Below are positions 44,853-53,671 of a DNA stretch of 64,000 nucleotides, piece after piece (position 1 is the first letter of the stretch; each line of letters starts with the position of its first letter). Origin of the DNA: Agreia sp. COWG (GTDB lineage Bacteria; Actinomycetota; Actinomycetes; Actinomycetales; Microbacteriaceae); the NCBI RefSeq assembly GCF_904528075.1, contig NZ_LR882035.1:558001-622000 (forward strand), in the 5' to 3' direction. The position numbers and the translations under genes were made by a program. The notes under the pieces are model-generated. The model ran no database searches. It was not told where the DNA came from and worked only from the letters and a program-made list of their open reading frames with translations.

Positions 44853-47563
44853 CAGCGCGACGCTCCCGCCTGCCTCGGTCGGCGGGTCGCACAGCGCCCG
44901 CGACCCTCCCGCCCGCCGGTCTCCCGGGCATGGATGCGCGCTTCTCGCGTCTCGTCACGGTCTCGCAGGGCGACACCGGCCGCTCGGTCACGTGGCACCT
45001 GCTCGATAATTCGGTCGCTCTCGACGAACTCGGCGTGACGCCCAAGGGCACGCTGCTGTGCGTGCATGGCAACCCCACCTGGTCGTACCTGTGGCGCGAT
45101 CTCGTTCGCGAGGCGACGGCCGCAGGCTGGCGTGCGATCGCCGTCGATCAGCTGGAGATGGGGTTCTCGGAGCGCACCGGATCGGAGCGCGCACTCGAAC
45201 AGCGCGTCGCCGACCTCGACGCGCTCACCCGCACCCTCGAGCTGTCCGGACCGGTGACCACCGTCGGCCACGACTGGGGCGGCGTCGTGTCTATGGGCTG
45301 GGCCGTCGATCATCCCGAGCTGCTCTCGGGCGTCGTACTGCTGAACACCGCGATTCACCAGCCCGAAAACCGGGCCATTCCCTGGCCGCTTCGGCTCGCG
45401 CTCGGGTACGGGGTGCTGGGCCGCGCGACGGTCTCGACGCCCGGCTTCCTCGAGACGACGCTGGCGCTCGCGCATCCGGCCCTCGAGCGCGACGTGAAGA
45501 ACGGCTACCGAGCCCCGTACGCTTCGGCCGATCGCCGCGGAGGCATCGGCGGGTTCGTCGCCGACATCCCGGTCGACGAGGCGCACGAGTCGTGGAACGA
45601 GCTGGAGCGCATCGCCGCCGGAGTCCGGAGGCTCGAGGTGCCCGTGCTCCTGCTGTGGGGCCCGCGCGATCCGATCTTCTCGGACACCTACCTCGACGAC
45701 CTCTCCGAGCGCATGCCGCACGCTGACATCCATCGCTTCGAGGGAGCCGGCCACATGCTCGCCGAAGACGCGGATTATGCGCCCGTGGTGCTGGACTGGC
45801 TGGCGGAGCGCGATGCTCTCGAGACGACCGCGGGCGGCCCACTCGACCAGCGCGAACAGGGAAGCGACGAACAGGCGAGCGACGAACAGGCGCACCCCCT
45901 CTGGAGCGTTCTCGACGAACTGCGCGGCAGCTCCGACACCGCCATCGTCGACATGAATCCGGGTCGCGGCCTGCCTACGCGCGTCGTCTCGTGGCGCCTG
46001 CTGTCGCGGCGCGTACGCCAGATCGCGGCGGGCCTCGTGCGGGCGGGCGTGAAGCCCGGCGACCGCGTCTCGCTGCTCGTTCCGCCGAGCGCCGACCTCA
46101 CCGCCGTGCTCTACGCGTGCCTGCGCATCGGGGCGATCGTCGTCGTCGCCGACGCGGGGCTCGGCCTCGCCGGGCTGACGCGTGCCGTGCGCGGCGCGCG
46201 GCCCGACCACATCATCGGTGCGCTGCCGGGACTCACCGTCGCGCGCGCGTTCTCGTGGCCCGGACAGCGCATCTCGACGACGACGCTTCCCCTGGCGGCA
46301 GCCCTCGCCCTCGGCGTGCGGCACTCGCTGCACGAGATCGTGGCGCTCGGAACCGACGAGGTTCTGCCGGAGCCGCCGCAGGCATCCGACGTCGCGGCCG
46401 TGCTCTTCACCTCGGGCTCGACCGGGCCGGCCAAGGGAGTCATCTACACCCACGCGCAGCTCTCGGCCGTGCGAGATGCCCTCGCCGCTCAGTACGACGT
46501 GGGCGTGGGCACCGGCCTCGTGGCGGGCTTCGCGCCCTTCGCCCTGCTCGGCCCCGCGCTCGGCGCCTCGAGCGTGACCCCCGACATGGACGTGACGAAG
46601 CCCCGCACCCTCACCGCCAGGGCGGTCGCGCGAGCGGCGGCTGCGGTGGATGCCACGGTCGTCTTTCTCTCGCCCGCGGCGCTCGCGAACGTGGTCGCCA
46701 CGGCCGACGAGCTCGATGCCCTAGACGCGCGCGCCCTCGATTCGGTCACGACGTTCCTCTCGGCCGGCGCCCCCGTGCCCGAGCCGCTGCTCGCCGCCGC
46801 CGGTCGGCTCATGCCCAACGCCACTCCGCACACCCCTTACGGCATGACCGAGGGGCTGTTGATGACCGACATCACGCTAGAAGGCATTCGCGAGGCGGCC
46901 GTCGACGCCGTCGAGGACGACGGCCCGGGCGGCGTGTGCGTCGGCACCCCCGCGGGCTCCGTGCGCGTGCGCATCGCCCCGCTCGACGAGAACGGGCAGG
47001 CCACCCGAACGCTCGGCGAGGAACCCGGCGTGACCGGCGAGATCGTGCTCAGTGCCCCGCACCTGCGCGACGGCTACGACCGCCTGTGGGCCACCACCCG
47101 CGTGGCGGCGGCCGACAGCACCGCTGCCACCGATGACGCGCCGGCCGAACGCTGGCACCACACCGGCGACGTCGGGCACCTGGATGCCGCGGGCCGGCTG
47201 TACGTGGAGGGTCGCCTGCCGCACGTGATCGTCACGGCCACCGGCGTGGTCACACCGGTGGGCCCGGAGCAGCGCATCGAGTCCATCCTCGGCGTTCGCC
47301 GGGCCGCGCTCGTGGGCGTCGGGCCGCGGGGAACCGCCCAGCTCGTCGTGGTGGTCGAGACCGAGCCGGCCGCGAAACGCGTCGTGCTGGCCGAAGCCGA
47401 GCTCGTCGCATCCGTTCGGCATGAGACCGGGCTCGACGTCGCCAGTGTGCTCGTCGTGCCCGTGCTGCCGACCGACATCAGGCACAACTCGAAGATCGAC
47501 CGCACGGCGCTGTCGCACTGGGCAGCGGCAATTCTCGCGGGCGGAAAGCTCGTAGCGCCGTGA
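44849..47563 (+). CDS. oleBC: OleBC fusion: beta-lactone decarboxylase and beta-lactone synthetase
   Basis: A 904-residue natural fusion. Residues about 20-330 are OleB, an alpha/beta hydrolase of the haloalkane-dehalogenase type, with CVHGNPTWSYLWR, nucleophile Asp142 in VGHDWGG and His302 in GAGHML; it turns the beta-lactone into a cis-alkene and CO2. Residues about 350-904 are OleC, an AMP-forming ligase relative with LFTSGSTGPAKGV, PYGMTEG and HHTGDVGHLD, which makes the beta-lactone from a 2-alkyl-3-hydroxyacid. A short linker holds SDEQA repeats. The GTG at 44849 overlaps the oleA stop, and oleD overlaps its 3' end by four bases. Fusions of this kind are known in actinobacteria such as Micrococcus. 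Confidence 0.92.
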   Translation: MTARRSRLPRSAGRTAPATLPPAGLPGMDARFSRLVTVSQGDTGRSVTWHLLDNSVALDELGVTPKGTLLCVHGNPTWSYLWRDLVREATAAGWRAIAVDQLEMGFSERTGSERALEQRVADLDALTRTLELSGPVTTVGHDWGGVVSMGWAVDHPELLSGVVLLNTAIHQPENRAIPWPLRLALGYGVLGRATVSTPGFLETTLALAHPALERDVKNGYRAPYASADRRGGIGGFVADIPVDEAHESWNELERIAAGVRRLEVPVLLLWGPRDPIFSDTYLDDLSERMPHADIHRFEGAGHMLAEDADYAPVVLDWLAERDALETTAGGPLDQREQGSDEQASDEQAHPLWSVLDELRGSSDTAIVDMNPGRGLPTRVVSWRLLSRRVRQIAAGLVRAGVKPGDRVSLLVPPSADLTAVLYACLRIGAIVVVADAGLGLAGLTRAVRGARPDHIIGALPGLTVARAFSWPGQRISTTTLPLAAALALGVRHSLHEIVALGTDEVLPEPPQASDVAAVLFTSGSTGPAKGVIYTHAQLSAVRDALAAQYDVGVGTGLVAGFAPFALLGPALGASSVTPDMDVTKPRTLTARAVARAAAAVDATVVFLSPAALANVVATADELDALDARALDSVTTFLSAGAPVPEPLLAAAGRLMPNATPHTPYGMTEGLLMTDITLEGIREAAVDAVEDDGPGGVCVGTPAGSVRVRIAPLDENGQATRTLGEEPGVTGEIVLSAPHLRDGYDRLWATTRVAAADSTAATDDAPAERWHHTGDVGHLDAAGRLYVEGRLPHVIVTATGVVTPVGPEQRIESILGVRRAALVGVGPRGTAQLVVVVETEPAAKRVVLAEAELVASVRHETGLDVASVLVVPVLPTDIRHNSKIDRTALSHWAAAILAGGKLVAP

Positions 47564-48531
47564 GGGTGCTGGTCACCGGGGCGAGTGGCTTTCTGGGCGG
47601 GGCCGTCGCCGCGGAGATCGCCTCGGCCGGCCACGAGGTGCGCACGTTCCAGCGGCGCCCGTCTGGCGTCTCTGGCGTGACCGACGAGCTCGGATCGATG
47701 ACCCGCGCGGATGATCTCGCCCGGGCCGTCGACGGTGTAGACGCGGTGGTGCACCTGGCAGCGAAGGTGTCGCTCGCGGGCGATCCCGCCGACTTCGTGG
47801 CCGTGAATGTGGAGGGCACACGCTCGCTGATCGACGCGATGACCCGTGCCGGGGTGCCGCGGCTCGTGTTCGTCTCGTCTCCGTCGGTGGCCCATGCCGG
47901 GTCGTCGATCGTGGGCGACGACGCGCTGCCCGCAGACCCCGCGCACGCGAGAGGCGACTACGCCCGCACCAAGGCCAGGGCCGAACTGCTCGCGCTGGGC
48001 TCAGACTCCGACCGTCTGCGCGTGGTCGCCGTTCGCCCGCACCTGGTCTGGGGGCCGGGCGACACGCAGCTCGTCGAGCGCATCGTCGAACGGGCGCGGG
48101 CCGGCAGGCTTCCGCTGCTCGATCACGGTGTGGCGCTCATCGACACCACCTACATCGACAACGCCGCCACAGCCATCGCCCAGGCCCTCGAGCGGGTCGA
48201 CGAGGTGCACGGAAACGCCTACGTGATCACGAACGGCGAGCCGCGCCCCGTCGTGGAGCTGCTGGCGGGAATCTGCGCCGCGGCGGGCGTGCCGGCGCCG
48301 TCCTGGAGCATTCCGGCCGCCGTGGCGCGGGCCGCCGGCTCGGCCATCGAGGCTGTCTGGCGCATCAAGCCCGGGGCCGACGAGCCGCCCATGACCAGAT
48401 TTCTCGCCGAGCAACTGTCGACCGCGCACTGGTTCGACCAGCGCCGCACGCGTCGAGAGCTCGAATGGACGCCGGCGGTCACCCTCGACGAGGGCCTCGC
48501 GCGCCTCGCTGCGCACTACTCGCGCGGCTAA
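47560..48531 (+). CDS. oleD: OleD, NADPH-dependent 2-alkyl-3-ketoacid reductase
   Basis: A 323-residue extended SDR that reduces the OleA product to a 2-alkyl-3-hydroxyacid for OleC. The nucleotide loop is VTGASGFLGGAV, VVHLAAKVSLAG follows, and the catalytic Tyr-Lys pair is in GDYARTKARAE. It starts at a GTG overlapping the oleBC stop (GTGA), completing a tightly coupled oleA-oleBC-oleD operon. A 60-bp REP-like element begins at its stop codon. Confidence 0.9.
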   Translation: MRVLVTGASGFLGGAVAAEIASAGHEVRTFQRRPSGVSGVTDELGSMTRADDLARAVDGVDAVVHLAAKVSLAGDPADFVAVNVEGTRSLIDAMTRAGVPRLVFVSSPSVAHAGSSIVGDDALPADPAHARGDYARTKARAELLALGSDSDRLRVVAVRPHLVWGPGDTQLVERIVERARAGRLPLLDHGVALIDTTYIDNAATAIAQALERVDEVHGNAYVITNGEPRPVVELLAGICAAAGVPAPSWSIPAAVARAAGSAIEAVWRIKPGADEPPMTRFLAEQLSTAHWFDQRRTRRELEWTPAVTLDEGLARLAAHYSRG

Positions 48532-48589
48532 CTCAGGAGGAGAGCGTCGCCGACGCCACTATGGCGGCGGCGGGCCGCTCCTCCTGAAT
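48530..48589. repeat. 60-bp REP-like element, copy 2
   Basis: This copy matches 18843-18902 at 53 of 60 positions. Here the ends pair as CAGGAGGAG and CTCCTCCTG, and GCCGACGCC pairs with GGCGGCGGC (one mismatch) around ACTAT. It starts in the oleD stop codon and could also end the ole transcript. Confidence 0.8.
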
Positions 48590-48644
48590 GAGCCGCAGCA
48601 GTCGAGCCCGGTAGTGTCGATTGCGCACTTACGAGAGGCTCCTC

Positions 48645-49301
48645 ATGCGCTTGCTGCTCATCCGCCACGGCCAGACCCCGTCGAACATCATCGGCGCGCT
48701 CGACACGGCGATCCCCGGCCCCGGTCTCACCGAACTCGGACTCGAACAGGCCGCCGCCGTTCCCGCGGCGCTCGCGGCCGAGTCGATCGGGGCGATCTTC
48801 GCCTCGACCCAGCTGCGCGCGCAGCTGACCGCGGCCCCTCTCGCCGAGGCCCGCGGACTCGAGGTGCAGGTGCGCAACGGCCTGCGCGAGGTCGACGCCG
48901 GCGAGCTCGAGATGCGCACCGACGACCAGGCCATCAGCATCTATATGGAGACGGTCATCGCGTGGGCCGACGGCGATGTCGAGCGACGCATGCCGGGCGC
49001 CGAGAACGGCGCCGAGGTGTACGCACGTTACGACGCCGTCGTCGACGAGGCGGTCGCGACCGGACACCCCACGGTCGCAATCGTGTCGCACGGCGCCATC
49101 ATCCGCTCGTGGGTGGGCGCCCGAGCCGAGAACGTGAGTGCCGACTTCTCGGCAGAGCACTCGCTGGGCAACACGGGCGTCGTCGTTCTCGAGGGCAGCC
49201 CGACCCACGGCTGGCGCGCCCTCAGCTGGATGGGCCAGGCCATCGGGGGTGCGTCGCTCGACGACGCCGCTCACGCCGGTGCCGCCGCCGAGACCCGCTG
49301 A
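48645..49301 (+). CDS. Histidine phosphatase (phosphoglycerate-mutase-like)
   Basis: A 218-residue cytoplasmic histidine phosphatase. The phosphohistidine motif is LLIRHGQT near the start and the second catalytic His lies in IVSHGAIIRSWV; LTELGLEQAA and LREVDAGELE are family features. It resembles broad-specificity phosphatases such as PhoE rather than glycolytic mutase. GAGAGG supports the ATG at 48645; an in-frame ATG at 48621 is less likely. The serine hydrolase gene follows after about 58 bases. Confidence 0.88.
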   Translation: MRLLLIRHGQTPSNIIGALDTAIPGPGLTELGLEQAAAVPAALAAESIGAIFASTQLRAQLTAAPLAEARGLEVQVRNGLREVDAGELEMRTDDQAISIYMETVIAWADGDVERRMPGAENGAEVYARYDAVVDEAVATGHPTVAIVSHGAIIRSWVGARAENVSADFSAEHSLGNTGVVVLEGSPTHGWRALSWMGQAIGGASLDDAAHAGAAAETR

Positions 49302-49359
49302 ACCAGCCCGCCACCGAGCCCGTTCCCCCCTCTCGAACCCGCTGAAGGAAGCTCCTCCC

Positions 49360-50889
49360 ATGACGAAGCCCACCGCACTCTCGCCCGAGGTCGTCACGCG
49401 ACTCACCGGCTGGTTCGACGAGACGGAGCTCGTCGCCCCCTCGATCAGCTACGCGATCTTCGACCGCGCGGGCGTGCTGTTCCACCACGGCATCGGCGAG
49501 TTCCAGCTCGATGGCCGCGCGCCCGCCGTCGACACCATCTATCGCATCGCGTCGATGTCGAAGAGCTTCTGCATCGCCGCTGTGCTCGTGCTGCGCGATC
49601 GCGGGCTGCTCTCGCTCGACGACCGCGTCTCGCGACTGGTGCCCGAATTCCGCGACCCGGTCGATGCGGCCGGTGTCCAGCTTCCGGTGACCGTGCACAT
49701 GCTCATGAGCAACTCGTCTGGCCTGCCCGAAGACAACGGCTGGGCCGATCACGAGCTCGCCCTCTCTCGCGAGGACTTTCTCGCCGTGGTCGCGGAGGGC
49801 CTCGGCTTCGCCGGGCGGCCGGGCGACGGCTACCAGTACTCCAACGTGGGGTTCTGGCTGCTCGGCGTCATCGTCGAGAACCTCTCGGGGCAGAGCTTTC
49901 AGGAGTTCGCGACGCAGACGTTCCTCGACCCGCTCGGGCTCGACCGCACCCGCTATGCGCCCGAGCAGTACCCCGAGCTGGGCGAATCCGGCGACGGGAT
50001 CGCGCACGGCTTCACGAGCTACGACAAGGGTGCGAGCTGGGTGTCGCGCCCCGTCGTCGGCGGCGGCATCGGGGCGTGCGCGGCCAGCATGTTCAGCACG
50101 CCGGGCGACATCGCGCGCTGGAGCGGCTGGCTCTCGAGCGCCTTCGACCCCGCGAACTCCGACGACACCATTCTGAGCCGCGCCTCGCGGCGAGAGATGC
50201 AGCGGGTGCACACCCTGACGAACGGCGTCGTCGATCGTGAGGCGTCGCCGCAGCTCGAGGGCCACGGCTACGGCCTCGGTCTCAACGTGGAGCACGACGT
50301 GCGTTTCGGCCGCTTCGCGCAGCACTCCGGCGGGCTGCCCGGCTGGTCGTCGAACATGCGCTGGCACCTCGAATCCGGCCTCGGTGCCGTGGTCTTCGGT
50401 AACACGAACGGACTGAGGCTCGGCATCGACGCCACGGGCATGCTGCGCACAGTGCTCGACTCTCTCGACGCTCCCGCGTTCGGGGTCCAGCTGTGGCCGG
50501 CCACGTTTGCGGCGGCCAGGGCCGTCGACGAGGCGGTGCGCGGCGGAGCCGCCATCCGGTCTGCCGAGGTCGCACCCACGATCTTCAGCCCCAATCTGCT
50601 CGGCGACGTGCCGGCCGCGGTGCGCGACGAACGTATCGCCGCGGCGCTCGCCGAGGTCGGCGGGGTGCCGGATGCCGCGGGCACGCCGCCGCTCGAAGAC
50701 CGGCTGCTCTGGTCGGTCGCCCCCAGCCACGTGGCCTGGCTGATCCCCGGCGCGACCGGGGAGCTCGAGTGCCGCATCGAGCTCACTCCCACCACGCCGC
50801 CGATGCTGCAGCGCATGGACCTGGCCGTGCGGGTGCCTCCGACGGGGCAATCGCCTGTGACGCGGCACTACCTGCCGGTCGCCCCGTAG
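49360..50889 (+). CDS. Beta-lactamase-family serine hydrolase
   Basis: A 509-residue protein with a class C beta-lactamase/D-aminopeptidase-type domain in residues about 15-370 and a C-terminal extension of about 130 residues. Active-site motifs are SMSK (Ser-x-x-Lys), YSN and HSGG in place of KTG. No signal peptide was seen, so it is probably a cytoplasmic esterase or peptidase and not a resistance enzyme. GAAGGAAG precedes the ATG. Confidence 0.88.
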   Translation: MTKPTALSPEVVTRLTGWFDETELVAPSISYAIFDRAGVLFHHGIGEFQLDGRAPAVDTIYRIASMSKSFCIAAVLVLRDRGLLSLDDRVSRLVPEFRDPVDAAGVQLPVTVHMLMSNSSGLPEDNGWADHELALSREDFLAVVAEGLGFAGRPGDGYQYSNVGFWLLGVIVENLSGQSFQEFATQTFLDPLGLDRTRYAPEQYPELGESGDGIAHGFTSYDKGASWVSRPVVGGGIGACAASMFSTPGDIARWSGWLSSAFDPANSDDTILSRASRREMQRVHTLTNGVVDREASPQLEGHGYGLGLNVEHDVRFGRFAQHSGGLPGWSSNMRWHLESGLGAVVFGNTNGLRLGIDATGMLRTVLDSLDAPAFGVQLWPATFAAARAVDEAVRGGAAIRSAEVAPTIFSPNLLGDVPAAVRDERIAAALAEVGGVPDAAGTPPLEDRLLWSVAPSHVAWLIPGATGELECRIELTPTTPPMLQRMDLAVRVPPTGQSPVTRHYLPVAP

Positions 50890-50991
50890 CCGGTTGCGCC
50901 TCCGGTCACTCCTCGGGTCGCGACCGGCAGGGCGCAAGTCCCTTTGTTACGAACCCATTTCAGGGGGTGACGGCGTCTTCCGTAGCGTGGG

Positions 50992-51014
50992 CAACTGCTC
51001 GAACACAGCAGTTG
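50992..51014 (+). promoter_or_regulatory. Hairpin upstream of metQ
   Basis: CAACTGCT at 50992-50999 pairs with AGCAGTTG at 51007-51014 around CGAACAC, 20 bases before the metQ start. There is no T-run and no SAM-riboswitch core was recognised, so it is either an operator palindrome or an mRNA stem. Confidence 0.5.
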
Positions 51015-51033
51015 TTCCACGAAAGGAAGCACC

Positions 51034-51936
51034 ATGAGCCTCACCAAGAAGATCCTGGCCGCAGCAGCCGCCCTTCCCCTGATCGCCGTCCTGGCCGGAT
51101 GCGCCGGATCCTCGGGTTCCTCGGGCGCCGAGAAGGGCTCAGCAGACAACCCGGTGAAGATCGGCGTCGTCGGCGCGAGCGACCCGTACTGGGAGATCTA
51201 CAAGAAGGCGGCCGCCGACGACGGCATCTCGGTCGACATCGTGGACTTCACCGAGTACCCGCAGCCGAACCCCGCGCTCTCTGAGGGCGAGATCGACCTC
51301 AACCAGTTCCAACACATCGTGTACCTGGCGCAGTACAACGAGGCGTCGGGCAGCGACCTCGTGCCCGTCGGAGCGACCGCGATCTACCCGCTCGCCCTGT
51401 ACTCGACGAAGTACGACTCGGTGAAGGACATCAAGAAGGGCGACACCGTCGCCATTCCGAACGACGAGTCGAACCTGTCGCGCGCGCTCCTGGTTCTTCA
51501 GTCCGCCGGCCTCGTCGAGCTGAAGGACGGCGGCAGCATCTTCTCGACCGTCGACGACGTCGACACCGACAAGTCCACCGTGAAGGTGACCACGCTCGAG
51601 GCCTCGCTCACCCCGACCTCGCTTCCCGACGTCGCGGCCGCCATCATCAACAACGACTTCGTCGAGGATGCCGGGCTCACCTTCAAGGACGCCATCGCAA
51701 CCGACGACCCCAACGATCCGAACGCGCTGCCCTACGTGAACATCTTCGCGGCGCGCGCGGAAGACAAGGACAACGCCATCTACAAGAAGCTCGTCGAGAT
51801 CTACCAGAACTCGACCGCCGTCACGGATTCCGCGCAGGAGACCTCGGGCGGAACCGCCGTGTTCGTGAAGACCCCGGTCGCCGACCTCGAGAAGTCGCTC
51901 GAGACGGTGCAGGCCGATATCAAGGCGAAGGGGTAG
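51034..51936 (+). CDS. metQ: Methionine-type ABC transporter binding lipoprotein
   Basis: A 300-residue NlpA/MetQ lipoprotein. The signal peptide ends in the lipobox VLAGC. The mature part has VKIGVVGASDPYWEIYK, EGEIDLNQFQHIVYL, and IYPLALYS with IPNDESNLSRALLVLQSAGL, the standard MetQ pattern. It should bind D- or L-methionine or a related sulfur compound for MetN/MetI. GAAAGGAAG precedes the ATG. A hairpin lies upstream. Confidence 0.92.
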   Translation: MSLTKKILAAAAALPLIAVLAGCAGSSGSSGAEKGSADNPVKIGVVGASDPYWEIYKKAAADDGISVDIVDFTEYPQPNPALSEGEIDLNQFQHIVYLAQYNEASGSDLVPVGATAIYPLALYSTKYDSVKDIKKGDTVAIPNDESNLSRALLVLQSAGLVELKDGGSIFSTVDDVDTDKSTVKVTTLEASLTPTSLPDVAAAIINNDFVEDAGLTFKDAIATDDPNDPNALPYVNIFAARAEDKDNAIYKKLVEIYQNSTAVTDSAQETSGGTAVFVKTPVADLEKSLETVQADIKAKG

Positions 51937-51945
51937 TCGACACAG

Positions 51946-53019
51946 ATGGCCCTCATCAGCCTGCGCGACGTCACCAAGTCCTACCCGCCGGCACAACGCA
52001 GAGGCCCTGCCGTGCATGCTGTCGAGGGCCTCACCCTCGACATCGAGGCCGGCGACATCTACGGAATCATCGGGTACTCGGGTGCGGGAAAGAGCACTCT
52101 GGTGCGCCTGATCAACGCCCTCGAGCACGCCACCAGCGGCAGCATCCTGGTCGACGGGGCCGAGGTCACCCGCATGAGGGAGGGCGAGTTGCGGCGCCTG
52201 CGCCTCGGCATCGGCATGATCTTTCAGCAGTTCAACCTCTTCACCTCGAAGACCGTCGCCGGCAACGTGGCCTACCCGCTGCAGGTGGCCGGCACCAAGC
52301 GCAGCGACATCGCGCCCCGCGTCGCCGAGCTGCTCGATTTCGTGGGACTCGCCGACAAGGCGGGCAATTACCCGGAGCAGCTCTCTGGAGGGCAGAAGCA
52401 GCGGGTCGGCATCGCCCGCGCCCTCGCGACGAGCCCCCGCATCCTGCTCGCCGACGAGGCGACGAGCGCGCTCGACCCCGAGACCACCCACGAGGTGCTC
52501 GCCCTGCTGAAGCGGGTGAACGAGGAGTTCGGCGTCACGATCGTCGTGATCACGCACGAGATGGATGTCATCCAGACGCTGGCCACGAAGGTCGCGGTCA
52601 TGGACGCCGGCCGGATCGTCGAGTACGGCGATGTCTTCGACGTATTCAGCGAGCCGAAGGAGGCGTCGTCGCGACGGTTCGTGTCGACCGTGGTGCGAGG
52701 CGTTCCCTCGGCCGGCGAGCTGGTCGCGCTCGAAGAGCGGCATCCGGGTCGCATCGTGACCCTGTCGTTTCGCGACGGCAACACCTCGCAGGGCGCCGTC
52801 TTCGGCCAGCTGGCTCAGGCCGGGGTCGCGTTCGAGCTGATCTACGGCGGAATCAACGACATCCGGGGGCGCGTGTTCGGCCACCTGACCCTGGCGCTCA
52901 CGGGCGCCGACGACGTGATCGACCGTGCGCTCGCCAGCGTCTCGGCCAGCGTCGTCATCACAGAAGCGCCGCGTCTGGGCACGGAAGCGCAGAGCCACAG
53001 AGGAGCGAACCATGGATGA
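51946..53019 (+). CDS. metN: Methionine ABC transporter ATPase with NIL domain
   Basis: A 357-residue importer ATPase. Walker A is GYSGAGKST, the Q-loop is MIFQQFNLFTSKTV, the signature is LSGGQKQR and Walker B ends LLADEATSALD. The C-terminal 90 residues (VTLSFRDG to VIDRALASV) form the NIL-type ligand-sensing domain that shuts down transport when methionine is plentiful inside. It follows metQ by nine bases and overlaps metI by eight. Confidence 0.95.
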   Translation: MALISLRDVTKSYPPAQRRGPAVHAVEGLTLDIEAGDIYGIIGYSGAGKSTLVRLINALEHATSGSILVDGAEVTRMREGELRRLRLGIGMIFQQFNLFTSKTVAGNVAYPLQVAGTKRSDIAPRVAELLDFVGLADKAGNYPEQLSGGQKQRVGIARALATSPRILLADEATSALDPETTHEVLALLKRVNEEFGVTIVVITHEMDVIQTLATKVAVMDAGRIVEYGDVFDVFSEPKEASSRRFVSTVVRGVPSAGELVALEERHPGRIVTLSFRDGNTSQGAVFGQLAQAGVAFELIYGGINDIRGRVFGHLTLALTGADDVIDRALASVSASVVITEAPRLGTEAQSHRGANHG

Positions 53020-53671
53020 CCTCATTCCCCTGCTGCCGAAGCTCTGGCAGGCCAGCTACGAGACGCTCTACATCGTGGGGCTCAGCCTCATCTTCGGCGG
53101 CCTCGGCGGCCTGATCCTCGGCATCGGCCTGTACACGACCCGCTCGAACAGCCTGTTCTCGAACCGTCCCGTCTTCGGCGTGTTGAACGTGCTGGTCAAC
53201 GTGTTCCGGCCGATTCCCTTCATCATCTTTCTGGCTGCAGCCCAGCCGCTCGCGCGCTTCGTCACGGGCACCGGCATCGGCAACACGGCGATCATCTTCA
53301 CCCTGTCGCTGGCGGCGGCGTTCGGCATCAGCCGCATCGTGGAACAGAATCTGCTCACCGTGCAGCCCGGCGTGATCGAGGCGGCCCGCTCCGTGGGGGC
53401 GAGCCGCAGCCGAATCATGCTGACGCTGCTCATCCCCGAGGCGCTCGGACCGCTGATCCTCGGGTACACCTTCATCGTCGTCGCTCTCGTCGACATGTCC
53501 GCCGTCGCGGGCTACGTCGGCGGCGGTGGGCTCGGCACCTTCGCGATCCAGTACGGGTACCGACAGTTCCACCCCGTGGTCACGTGGGCGGCCGTGTTGG
53601 TGATCATCGTGATCGTGCAGCTCGTGCAGTTCGCCGGAAACTACCTGGCGAGGAAGGCGCTGCGCCGCTGA
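53012..53671 (+). CDS. metI: Methionine ABC transporter permease
   Basis: A 219-residue permease with five to six helices. Family features are ETLYIVGLSLIFGGLGGLILG, the FRPIPFIIFL helix and the coupling loop EAARSVGASRSRIMLTLLIPEALGPLI. It starts inside the metN stop and its 3' end overlaps the convergent FAD-binding gene by 31 bases. Confidence 0.94.
   Translation: MDDLIPLLPKLWQASYETLYIVGLSLIFGGLGGLILGIGLYTTRSNSLFSNRPVFGVLNVLVNVFRPIPFIIFLAAAQPLARFVTGTGIGNTAIIFTLSLAAAFGISRIVEQNLLTVQPGVIEAARSVGASRSRIMLTLLIPEALGPLILGYTFIVVALVDMSAVAGYVGGGGLGTFAIQYGYRQFHPVVTWAAVLVIIVIVQLVQFAGNYLARKALRR

Noticed and set aside
50890..51033. SAM riboswitch upstream of metQ
   Set aside because: I could not find the conserved core or multi-stem layout of a known SAM riboswitch; only one stem is present.
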